Below, one piece after another: positions 1 through 5,841 of a stretch of DNA of 5,841 nt. A program made the translations under genes and the position numbers. The DNA lies in the NCBI GenBank assembly GCA_964580315.1, contig CAZOKH010000130.1, positions 1-5,841 on the forward strand, read 5' to 3'. Position 1 is the stretch's first letter. Every line of letters begins with the position of its first letter. The notes below the pieces were generated by a model that saw only the letters and a program-made list of their open reading frames with translations, was not told the origin of the DNA and made no database searches. This stretch comes from CAZOKH01 sp964580315. GTDB taxonomy: Bacteria; Chloroflexota; Anaerolineae; Anaerolineales; Anaerolineaceae.

Positions 1-282
1 GGGTTCGAGGAAAGTTCCCAGACTAACCTGGCTGCTTTCACTGCCTGCCTCAGCTTCTTCGATCTCAATAAATTCCGGGTCAAACGTAAGTTGAATTTCC
101 ATGCCGTACAATTCACTGGCATTTTCAATGGAAATGGCAATTTCCATCGTTTGATCTACGCCCAGGTCAATTTCAGCAGGTTGGATGGAAACGACAGTTG
201 GGCTGCCCTGGGCATAGGCCGGAAGGTTAAAGGACAGCAGCATCAATGCAGCGATACACAAGCTTAAGATTCGTTGGGCCAT
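1..282 (-). CDS. Exported cohesin-domain protein, N-terminal 94 residues (3' end outside window)
   Basis: The frame opens at ATG (282-280) and stays open to base 1, so only the first 94 residues are visible and no stop is seen. Residues 1-24 form a signal peptide: MAQR, a hydrophobic core around residues 5-20, and a likely cleavage after Ala-Tyr-Ala (residue 24). From about residue 29 the sequence reads as the start of a cohesin domain (beta-strand VVSIQPAEIDL, then QTMEIAISIENA), with LYG at 58-60 and FDP at 67-69. The same pair of motifs, nine residues apart, occurs in both upstream genes. The start is supported by a strong Shine-Dalgarno sequence and by lying 15 bp after the previous stop, so co-translation with that gene is likely. 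By family knowledge, cohesins bind dockerins on secreted proteins. Whether this protein has a membrane anchor, further cohesins or an enzyme domain cannot be told from here. Confidence 0.85.
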   Translation of the reverse strand, partial: MAQRILSLCIAALMLLSFNLPAYAQGSPTVVSIQPAEIDLGVDQTMEIAISIENASELYGMEIQLTFDPEFIEIEEAEAGSESSQVSLGTFLEP

Positions 283-286
283 GTTA

Positions 287-292
287 TCCTTT
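287..292 (-). promoter_or_regulatory. Ribosome binding site of the third gene
   Basis: On the minus strand AAAGGA lies 4 bases before the ATG at 282, inside the 15-bp gap after the preceding stop codon. It fixes the start of a reading frame that has no stop in the window, and it suggests the gene is translated from the same mRNA as its upstream neighbour. Confidence 0.7.
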
Positions 293-297
293 CAAAA

Positions 298-1173
298 TCA
301 TTTTGTCTTTCTTTTCTTAATCGCTAAATAAAGCAAACGGCCTGTCAAGATGAGGATGACAAAAATAAAAAACAGCAAAACCATCCACCACAACACATCA
401 AGCATGAAGTTGCCAAATTCTTTGAGACCTATTTGCGGTGTGGGTGTAACTATGGCTTCTTTTCCGCCTGGTGTTGTGTGCGGGCTGTGCAGCCCGGGTG
501 TGGTTTCTCTCGGGGTGATTTTTCTCACAGTGGGGGTGTGGGATGGTTGCTCACGCGTCGGCTTCACCGGAGGAGACAATGTCTGCGTTGTAAAGTGTAC
601 CGCAGAGGGGGTGGCCGATTTCTGCGCTGGTGCGTAATACACCGTGTTGGTTTGCGTGGGCGATGATGACGAAGCTGTTCCAGTGACCTGGATAGTTGCC
701 TGGCTGCCTTCAAGCTCAACCAGACTTCCGTCTTCCCGTGAAATCTGGGAACGGGTGAATTTTAAAGAACTGTTGCCGCTGGCGATGCCTTTCAGTTTGA
801 ACACAATCAGTGCCCCGCTGCCCGTTTTTGCAGGGCTGGGTGAAACCTGGGTGAGGGCAAATTCAAATTGACCTTTAGATGAATCAATGGAATTGATCAA
901 TGTGAATCCATCTTCCAAAAAACCACCTGAACTGACCTGGCTTACCTGCACAATGCCGGGGTTATAGGTGACGATAAAATCACACCCGAAAGCATCGCTG
1001 ATATCTTCTACCATGATGGAAACTGAAACGGTCTCACCGGCATTCAGTGAAATGCTGCCCGGATCGAATTTAACCTGGCCGTCATCTGATTGGGCAATAG
1101 CCGATGAGCTTGAAAACTGAAAGAAAGAGATGAGCGCAATGCACAGGAAAATTTTTTGTAATGAAAGGCGCAT
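298..1173 (-). CDS. Membrane-anchored cohesin-domain surface protein (putative anchoring scaffoldin)
   Basis: This is a complete 291-residue protein, ATG to TGA. Residues 1-27 are a signal peptide with a Ser-rich end and likely cleavage after Ala-Ile-Ala. Residues about 33-163 match a single cohesin domain: opening strand VKFDPGSISL, AGETVSVSIMVED, the AFG (61-63) and YNP (70-72) motifs spaced as in the neighbouring genes, GFLEDG, then alternating hydrophobic strands ending near IQV. Residues about 164-250 are a Thr/Pro/Ser-rich linker, probably a stalk and possibly glycosylated. Residues about 257-283 are strongly hydrophobic (WWMVLLFFIFVILIL), followed by the basic tail KKRKTK, which predicts one transmembrane helix with the cohesin outside. 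In known cellulosome systems such proteins tether dockerin-bearing proteins to the cell. The gene just upstream ends in a dockerin, which makes it the obvious candidate partner. No sortase or SLH motif is present. The dockerin specificity is unknown. Confidence 0.88.
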   Translation of the reverse strand: MRLSLQKIFLCIALISFFQFSSSSAIAQSDDGQVKFDPGSISLNAGETVSVSIMVEDISDAFGCDFIVTYNPGIVQVSQVSSGGFLEDGFTLINSIDSSKGQFEFALTQVSPSPAKTGSGALIVFKLKGIASGNSSLKFTRSQISREDGSLVELEGSQATIQVTGTASSSSPTQTNTVYYAPAQKSATPSAVHFTTQTLSPPVKPTREQPSHTPTVRKITPRETTPGLHSPHTTPGGKEAIVTPTPQIGLKEFGNFMLDVLWWMVLLFFIFVILILTGRLLYLAIKKRKTK

Positions 1174-1181
1174 TCGGTCAA

Positions 1182-1187
1182 TCCTCT
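1182..1187 (-). promoter_or_regulatory. Ribosome binding site of the membrane-anchored cohesin gene
   Basis: Minus-strand AGAGGA lies 8 bases before the ATG at 1173. It supports this start, which also gives a clean signal peptide at the N-terminus. Confidence 0.6.
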
Positions 1188-1208
1188 TTTTACTGCTTAT
1201 TGGACATG

Positions 1209-1243
1209 GGTGGCGCCCCGTTGGTTATCTCCAGGGCGCCACC
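1209..1243 (-). terminator. Perfect GC-rich stem-loop between the giant gene and the cohesin gene (possible terminator or mRNA-processing hairpin)
   Basis: GGTGGCGCCC at 1209-1218 is the exact reverse complement of GGGCGCCACC at 1234-1243, giving a 10-bp stem with a 15-base loop. It begins 36 bases after the stop codon of the giant gene. On the minus strand no T-run follows the stem, so it is not a textbook intrinsic terminator in the direction of the genes. On the plus strand it is followed by a loosely T-rich stretch. It may be a partial terminator or a 3'-end stabiliser that lets the two parts of an operon differ in expression. No convincing -35/-10 promoter was seen in the remainder of this 106-bp gap. 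Confidence 0.4.
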
Positions 1244-1279
1244 TTTGGTTATTTTACGAAGATGATACTTCTTGCCAGA

Positions 1280-4200
1280 TTACGGCGTCCACGGGCTGCA
1301 GGTTTTGTTGTACGAATTACCAACCATAACCAGGTCCAGCAGGTTCACTTCGCCGTCGCCGTTGACATCGGATGAACCTGTGCCGTTGCATACACCCGGC
1401 GCCTCATTGTAATCGGCTGCCACGCAGGTTGCATCGGTCAGGGTCACCTGGTTATCATCGCTGGCGTCGCCGCCCAACAATTGAACGCTCTTAAGCGTGA
1501 TGTTATTCTTGTTGAGCACTTTGGAGTCGGCGAGCTTGGTTGCCGCCTGTGGGGTGGTGGGCAGGTAGAGGGGTGCATCAACCATCAGGTAATAGCGCGA
1601 GCCCACAGCGAAATTCGGTGAAGTTCCCAGGTAGCTGCCGTTTTCTGCGGAAACAGCCTGCAAGATGAACGCGCTGGCCGGGTTGTTTGTGTTGAACACG
1701 CTGAATTGTGCTCCCTGGTTATCTGAGCGTCCCTGCAGTTTGACAAACCCGCTAAAACCGGGCAGGTTGATAGCAGAGATGCTTTCGGTGTTGATTTTCA
1801 CCAGGCCGTCGTTGTCATCATCGATGGTGCGAATGCCCCAAGCTGATGAAGCGCCGTGACCAAAGTTGTTGGCGAATACGTTCACACCACTGCGGGTGGC
1901 GGCAGTAGCGGCTGTGATGTCGAATGATGTTTCATAGAGCGCATTTTCTTCCGTCACTTTGCTGCCATTTGCCAGGAAGTTCAACTGCACCAGGGTGTAA
2001 AGGCTGTTGGCTTCTGGGTCGGGGTTTGAACGCCGGCAAATGACGGTCAGGTCGCCTTCTTCAGGTGTGTCGACCTTGACCTCGCAGCTTCCTTTGCCCG
2101 GGAAGTTCCCGGCAGCGTAATCCACATAGGTGAGATAGTCCGGGTCATAATGGAGCACAGCTTCAACGCCATATAACCCTCTGGCATCCACGCGTAGCGC
2201 AGTGGTCAGGGTGGTATCTTTTTGTATTGTGACCTGACTGACATTCTTATTGGGTTGAAGGTCAAGGAATACTTCGGCATAGGTTGGGTAAGAGGCTTTA
2301 ACTTTTCCTTTCACCCGGTTGCCTTTTGCCACGGTGGGGGCTCCCCAACTGTTGTAAGTAGCATCGACGGTGGATTTGCTGTCGTTTCGCACGCCAAAGG
2401 CGCCGTTTTCTTTGAACATGTTGCCTTTGATGAGCATGTTTTCGCCGCTGCTGGTGGCAAATTTTTCAAACAGCAACCCATCACCGGTGTTGGCATGCAG
2501 CCAGTTTGAGATCAATTTCAGGTTGGTGACCGGTGAGGTGATGTCGATGCCAGCCGCGCAATTCTTAATTTCCACGCCTTCCAGGTGGATGTTATCCAAT
2601 GGAAGTGAATCGTGATGGATGTGCACGCAGGCTGAACTGCTTTTGGTTCCAGTGCCGTTCGGATCGCCGTCAATCACACCGCCCAGCATGGTGAAGTCGT
2701 GCGACTGGATGGTGATGGCTGCCAGCCCTGAACTGAAGACCGTACCGCTGTCGGCGATGAGGGTTAATCCAGGCTTGTTGATGACCAGGGCGCCTTCATA
2801 TAACCCGGCCGGGATGTAAATGGTGTCGCCGGGTTCAGCTTGATCTAACGTGTCTTGAATGTCACTGCCTGCTGCGATAGAGTAGCCCAGGCTTGAACAG
2901 GCAGCGTCGGCACACCAGGGTGAAAATTCCAGATCGCCGGTTATGGCACCTTCAGCTGGACCGGTGCTGTATCCCCACCAGTTTTCAGTGAAATCAATTG
3001 GGATGGCGGTCGAATTGCGGGCGGTGGACAGTTTGTTGTGCAGTACGCGGACATTGGTGATGGTTCCAGTTGAAACTTCCCACACGTGAATCTGGTTGAT
3101 TTTTGCTGTCGGTTTGCTGGCAGTGAAGGTATTGCCTTCAACCACCACGTTGTCCAGGTTAACATCGGGGGTTTCAGCATCCCATGCCATGATGTACATC
3201 ACCGGGTAGGCATTTGCGTCAGTAAACTGACCGCCAATTTGATTGCCCTTGATGGTGATTCCTGATTCATTGCGCCGGGCAATCACGGCAATGGCAGTCC
3301 AGGGTGCTGAAGCGGTATCGGCGGTGATGATGTTGTTTTCGATGGATGAGTTGGATGCGTTGGTCAGTTCAAAACCGTAACCAGACCAGGTTTCCAGGAT
3401 GTTGGCTTTGATGGTCCAGCCGGTGTGATCGCCCAGGGCGCCGTCATTGCCCACCAGCACAGCGTTCCAGCCGAGGTGGTGGAAGTAGTTGTCTTGAATG
3501 GTGATATTGGAAATGCTGGCTTCCCAGGCAGAAATGCCGTTGCCAATGCCGCTGCTGTCAGAGGTGAAGTTGCTCATGACAAAGCCTTGAATCACCACAT
3601 TGGATACGCCGTTTTCAATCAAGAATGCATCGCCCGGAGCGCTGCCGCCATCGACCACGGGGGCATTGGCGCCGGGACCCGCGTTGGCGTCGCCAGGATC
3701 GCCCAACAGCGTGACTGATTTGGTGATCTGGTTTTGACCGGCATAGGTACCCGGGGCTACATTAACCGTTCCGCCAACTGCAACGCCATTAATACCGTCT
3801 TGAATGGCATCAAAGGCGTCATAGCCAAAGGTGTGTCCGCCGGCGCTGCCGTCGGTGAAGTCATCATCGACGAAAACGCTGGTGGGAGCCACGTCGCTAA
3901 GCATGGTCATGGCTGCATCAATGTAGTAGGGAGTGAATGTAACCGCTCCATAAACCTGGTTGCTGATTGAAGCCGCCGAGGCAGTTCCCCACCAGTTCTG
4001 TGCGGCATCCACAGCGGGTGCGGTTGTGGTGACGGCATATTCATTACCGCTCAAATTGTTATTGCGGGCTACCACTAAACTGGTATCGCTTCCGTCATAT
4101 CCCACGGAAATACCGGTGGTGTTGCCAGACAGGGTATTGCCGGTGATGGTGGCCTGGGTTCCGGGATCAAAATAGGTTGTAGCCATGATACCCGCTGATG

Positions 4201-5841
4201 CGGACCCATCGCTTGAAGCCACACCCGTGCAGCCGGTAATGGTATTTCCTTCAATGGTGGCGTGTCCGCCGCCGCCAATCTCAATACCATAATCCAGCCA
4301 GTCGCCGTCGCCTTTACCGGTGTAGGTGTTGCCTGTGACAGTTGCATTTGTCCCGGTTCCAAAGACGAAGATGCCGATGCGTCCAATATTTGCAAAAGAG
4401 TTGTTGGTGACGGTTGAAATGCCACCATCATAGAGCGCCAGTGCACGTCCATAATAAGTTCCAAAGAGAATATTCTCAAATATATTGTCATGAATATTGC
4501 AAGAACCATGTGAACGTACAGCGTCAAAAATTTGCCAACTGTTACCATCTAATGTGACATTGGCAAGTTCAAAGGAAACACCGCTGTTTACCAGGAACCA
4601 GCCTCTTGAATCGTCGGATGAGCCGGTGTCCTGGGCGGGTTTGATGATGGTGGTGGCTTTATCTGCGCCGAGCAGGCTGAGGTTTTTATCGATTACGATT
4701 TGCCCGGTTTCGATATATTCACCGGCGGCTACATGGACTGTTCCATCAGCAGCAACAGCCTGGATGCCTTCCTGAACGGTGGTGAAGGCATCATATCCGA
4801 AAATATGACCGTCAGCGCTGCCGTCAGTGTAATCATTGTCCACAAAAACATTTGCCAGAGGGCCGCTGAGGGTGGTCATGGCTGCGTCGAGATAGTAGGG
4901 GCTGTAGTTAATGGGAGCTCCGACCACTTGAGCTGCAATGGAGGCATTTACAACCGTTCCCCACCAGTTGTGAGTGGCATCGATGGTTGGGGCTGTAGAT
5001 GCTACCGCATACAGGACGTTACCGCTCAGGTTGTTGTTATGAATTACCACCGTGCTGGTGTCGGTATCGCCGGATCCGACAGAAATGCCAGTTGTGTTGC
5101 CCGAGATTGTGTTCCCGGTGATGGAAGCCTGGGTTCCAGCGCCGTATTGAGTGCTTGTTAGAATGCCGGCTGAAGTTGATCCGTCAACCGAGGCGACGCC
5201 CGTGCAGCCGGTTATGGTATTTCCTTCAATGGTGGCGTGTCCGCCGCCGCCAAGTTCAATGGCGTAATCCAACCAGTCACCGTCGCCTTTGCCGGTGTAG
5301 GTGTTGCCGGTCAGGGTTACATCTGTGCCGGCTCCAAATACGAGAACACCAACCCGACCAATATTCTCGAGGGTATTATTCGTGACGGTAGATGTTCCGC
5401 CGTCGAATAAATCGAGCCCGCGTCCCATATAAGTGGGGCCGCTTGGATTATAAAGAATGTTCTTGATGATGTTGTCATGGATATTGTTGGAGCCGTGTGA
5501 TCGAACGGCATCGTAAACCAACCGCCCATCACCGTCCAGGGTAAAGTTGGCGATTTCGAAGGAAACGCCGCTGTTGATCAAAATCCAGCCTCTTGCATCA
5601 CCTGATGAGCCAGTGTCCTGGGCGGGTTTGATGATGGTGGTGGCTTTGTCTGCACCCAGCAGACTGAGGTTTTTGTTGATGACGATTTGCCCGGTTTCGC
5701 TATATTCGCCGGCTAACACGTGAATAGTTCCACCGGCCGCTACACGCGCCACACCCTCCTGGATGGTTTTCTTGGGGCTGGCGGCGGTGCCGTCGCCGCT
5801 GGCTGCCACGCTGCCGTCCACATACACAATGGAAAGCGTGG
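1280..5841 (-). CDS. Giant secreted parallel beta-helix protein with cohesin-like domain and C-terminal dockerin (5' end outside window)
   Basis: The frame runs from the right edge to TAA at 1282-1280 with no stop. The codons before the first in-window GTG (5827) read T-L-S-I, so the true start lies outside; residues here are numbered from that GTG (1515). Residues 1-326, 327-650, 651-981 and 982-1182 are four successive right-handed beta-helix modules. Each opens with a cap of the type TIQEGV...GGTIHV.AGEY, followed by coils rich in GNT/NN turns and a closing NxWG motif. Next come a cohesin-like domain (about 1185-1320), a small beta-sandwich domain (about 1345-1450) and a type I dockerin (1452-1507). 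Such helices are common in polysaccharide-active and adhesive surface proteins, but no catalytic set could be identified, so the substrate is left open. The dockerin suggests attachment to a cohesin such as that of the next gene, 106 bp downstream. A signal peptide is expected upstream but not seen. Confidence 0.9.
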   Translation of the reverse strand, partial: TLSIVYVDGSVAASGDGTAASPKKTIQEGVARVAAGGTIHVLAGEYSETGQIVINKNLSLLGADKATTIIKPAQDTGSSGDARGWILINSGVSFEIANFTLDGDGRLVYDAVRSHGSNNIHDNIIKNILYNPSGPTYMGRGLDLFDGGTSTVTNNTLENIGRVGVLVFGAGTDVTLTGNTYTGKGDGDWLDYAIELGGGGHATIEGNTITGCTGVASVDGSTSAGILTSTQYGAGTQASITGNTISGNTTGISVGSGDTDTSTVVIHNNNLSGNVLYAVASTAPTIDATHNWWGTVVNASIAAQVVGAPINYSPYYLDAAMTTLSGPLANVFVDNDYTDGSADGHIFGYDAFTTVQEGIQAVAADGTVHVAAGEYIETGQIVIDKNLSLLGADKATTIIKPAQDTGSSDDSRGWFLVNSGVSFELANVTLDGNSWQIFDAVRSHGSCNIHDNIFENILFGTYYGRALALYDGGISTVTNNSFANIGRIGIFVFGTGTNATVTGNTYTGKGDGDWLDYGIEIGGGGHATIEGNTITGCTGVASSDGSASAGIMATTYFDPGTQATITGNTLSGNTTGISVGYDGSDTSLVVARNNNLSGNEYAVTTTAPAVDAAQNWWGTASAASISNQVYGAVTFTPYYIDAAMTMLSDVAPTSVFVDDDFTDGSAGGHTFGYDAFDAIQDGINGVAVGGTVNVAPGTYAGQNQITKSVTLLGDPGDANAGPGANAPVVDGGSAPGDAFLIENGVSNVVIQGFVMSNFTSDSSGIGNGISAWEASISNITIQDNYFHHLGWNAVLVGNDGALGDHTGWTIKANILETWSGYGFELTNASNSSIENNIITADTASAPWTAIAVIARRNESGITIKGNQIGGQFTDANAYPVMYIMAWDAETPDVNLDNVVVEGNTFTASKPTAKINQIHVWEVSTGTITNVRVLHNKLSTARNSTAIPIDFTENWWGYSTGPAEGAITGDLEFSPWCADAACSSLGYSIAAGSDIQDTLDQAEPGDTIYIPAGLYEGALVINKPGLTLIADSGTVFSSGLAAITIQSHDFTMLGGVIDGDPNGTGTKSSSACVHIHHDSLPLDNIHLEGVEIKNCAAGIDITSPVTNLKLISNWLHANTGDGLLFEKFATSSGENMLIKGNMFKENGAFGVRNDSKSTVDATYNSWGAPTVAKGNRVKGKVKASYPTYAEVFLDLQPNKNVSQVTIQKDTTLTTALRVDARGLYGVEAVLHYDPDYLTYVDYAAGNFPGKGSCEVKVDTPEEGDLTVICRRSNPDPEANSLYTLVQLNFLANGSKVTEENALYETSFDITAATAATRSGVNVFANNFGHGASSAWGIRTIDDDNDGLVKINTESISAINLPGFSGFVKLQGRSDNQGAQFSVFNTNNPASAFILQAVSAENGSYLGTSPNFAVGSRYYLMVDAPLYLPTTPQAATKLADSKVLNKNNITLKSVQLLGGDASDDNQVTLTDATCVAADYNEAPGVCNGTGSSDVNGDGEVNLLDLVMVGNSYNKTCSPWTP
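1307..1474 (-). other. Type I dockerin domain at the C-terminus of the giant protein
   Basis: There are two EF-hand-like calcium loops. The second (residues 1487-1498, DVNGDGEVNLLD) is canonical, with D1487, N1489, D1491, N1495 and D1498 at positions 1, 3, 5, 9 and 12. The first (1454-1465, DASDDNQVTLTD) keeps D1454, D1458 and D1465 but has Ser at position 3, Asn instead of Gly at position 6 and Thr at position 9. Each loop is followed by a short helix (ATCVAADYN and LVMVGNSYN). Dockerins bind cohesins in a calcium-dependent way. Only 8 residues follow the domain, so it is terminal as usual. C1468 and C1480 flank the inter-loop segment and could form a disulfide. Confidence 0.88.
1478..1795 (-). 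other. Small beta-sandwich domain before the dockerin (carboxypeptidase-regulatory/CnaB-like)
   Basis: Residues about 1345-1450 contain the pattern FSGFVKLQGRSDNQGAQFSV, then GSYLG, FAVGSRYYLMVDAPLYLP and an ITLKSVQLLGG exit strand leading straight into the dockerin. This resembles the transthyretin-like carboxypeptidase-regulatory fold often found next to dockerins. It may stiffen or support the dockerin, as X-modules do in clostridial scaffoldins; that role is inferred. The fold call comes from pattern alone. Confidence 0.5.
1868..2275 (-). other. Internal cohesin-like domain of the giant protein
   Basis: Residues about 1185-1320 begin with VFLDLQP and TTLTTALRVDA, then LYG (1218-1220) and YDP (1227-1229). 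The nine-residue spacing between these motifs is the same as in the cohesin domains of the two downstream genes. Later strands include LTVICRR, YTLVQLNFLANG and ETSFDITAA. Cys1248 and Cys1264 are unusual for a cohesin and may form a disulfide. It could be a true dockerin receptor or a purely structural relative of cohesins. Confidence 0.65.
2282..2884 (-). repeat. Beta-helix module 4 (short, divergent)
   Basis: Residues 982-1182 form a shorter helix of about 200 residues. It keeps the cap logic of the others (IQDTLDQAEPGDTIYIPAGLYEG is the match to TIQEGV...GGTIHV.AGEY) and a closing N-S-W-G at 1159-1162. The core is not visibly similar to modules 1-3. A basic stretch (KGNRVKGKVK, 1168-1177) follows and leads to the cohesin-like domain. 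Confidence 0.6.
2885..3877 (-). repeat. Beta-helix module 3 (shared edges, different core)
   Basis: Residues 651-981. The opening 45 residues (VFVDDDFTDGSAGGH...) match the opening of module 2 at 30 of 45 positions by my count. The end (NWWG at 949-952, then FSPWCADAACSSL) matches the ends of modules 1 and 2 (YSPYYLDAAMTTL). The interior is a different set of helix coils with several Trp residues and no GKGDGDWLDY segment. Confidence 0.75.
3878..4849 (-). repeat. Beta-helix module 2 (near-copy of module 1)
   Basis: Residues 327-650 repeat module 1 in order: GQIV.DKNLSLLGADK, an identical TTIIKPAQDTGSS, SGVSFE, DAVRSHGS, TGKGDGDWLDY, GGGGHATIEGNTITGCTG, and NWWG at 611-614. DNA identity is also high: 4239-4278 is identical to 5214-5253 and 4626-4660 is identical to 5613-5647. 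Confidence 0.9.
4850..5827 (-). repeat. Beta-helix module 1
   Basis: Residues 1-326. The cap (VYVDGS...SPKKTIQEGV) differs from the caps of modules 2 and 3 and resembles the N-terminal cap of DUF1565-type beta-helix proteins. After the cap the module runs parallel to module 2, with 68 of 85 identical residues over 41-125 against 370-454 by my count. It closes with NWWG at 287-290 and YSPYYLDAAM. Four extra residues near 126-130 shift the repeat period from 987 to 975 bp. Confidence 0.9.

Noticed and set aside
350..666. Plus-strand frames opposite the linker and membrane anchor of the cohesin gene
   Set aside because: They are Gly/Val/Cys-rich or Arg-rich translations expected from the antisense of Thr/Pro-coding DNA. 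The minus-strand gene has a signal peptide, domain and anchor in the right order.
1130..1375. Plus-strand open frame spanning the intergenic gap
   Set aside because: It overlaps the starts and ends of two well-supported minus-strand genes and the hairpin, and its product has no recognisable features.
4075..4548. Minus-strand open frame of 157 codons inside module 2
   Set aside because: It is out of frame with the giant gene, which is continuous through this region with clear repeat conservation. Its composition is that of a shifted frame of the repeat.
4700..5161. Plus-strand open frame of 153 codons opposite the giant gene
   Set aside because: It lies antisense to modules 1-2, and a related frame appears at 3734-3970 at the equivalent place between modules 2 and 3, so it is an echo of the repeated coding strand. 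It has no Shine-Dalgarno support, signal peptide or recognisable domain.
3878..5827. Long DNA direct repeats as a possible mobile element or CRISPR-like array
   Set aside because: The repeats stay in frame at about 975-987 bp, show substitutions and in-frame indels, and encode a coherent beta-helix. There are no terminal inverted repeats, no transposase and no short regular spacers.
1280..5841. Assignment as a specific polysaccharide lyase, epimerase or NosD
   Set aside because: Only the generic beta-helix cap and coil pattern is visible. No catalytic Asp/Lys/Arg set or family-specific motif could be pointed to, so naming an enzyme would be a guess.

Overview
The window holds three genes, all on the minus strand, so transcription runs from high to low coordinates. 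All look like parts of one secreted, cell-surface system. G+C is near 50% by eye, the starts are ATG with good Shine-Dalgarno sequences, and the exported proteins are modular, with beta-helix, cohesin and dockerin parts. The membrane anchor is a plain transmembrane helix, with no LPXTG or SLH motif. This combination suggests a bacterium of the Chloroflexota, most likely an Anaerolineae-type genome or metagenome bin. That placement is inference from protein style only; no rRNA or other marker is present.

Layout in order of transcription. (1) 5841-1280 is a giant surface protein, open at the right edge (at least 1519 codons in the window). It has two closely related right-handed parallel beta-helix modules of about 325 residues, a third module that keeps their edges but has a different core, and a shorter fourth helix. 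These are followed by a cohesin-like domain, a small beta-sandwich domain and a C-terminal type I dockerin. (2) After a 106-bp gap with a perfect 10-bp stem-loop, 1173-298 encodes a 291-residue protein with a signal peptide, one cohesin domain, a Thr/Pro/Ser-rich stalk, a transmembrane helix and a short basic tail. (3) After a further 15 bp, 282-1 is the beginning of another exported protein that opens with a cohesin domain and runs off the left edge.

Working model: gene 2, and perhaps gene 3, put cohesin receptors on the outer face of the membrane, and the dockerin at the end of gene 1 docks the beta-helix protein onto them. This would be a cellulosome-like attachment device carrying a beta-helix protein rather than a recognisable cellulase. 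The domain calls rest on visible motifs and on identical motif spacing. The docking itself and the ligand or substrate of the helix are not shown by the sequence.

No tRNA, rRNA, CRISPR array, insertion sequence or phage gene was seen. The many other open frames over 1280-5841 are shadows of the repetitive main gene.
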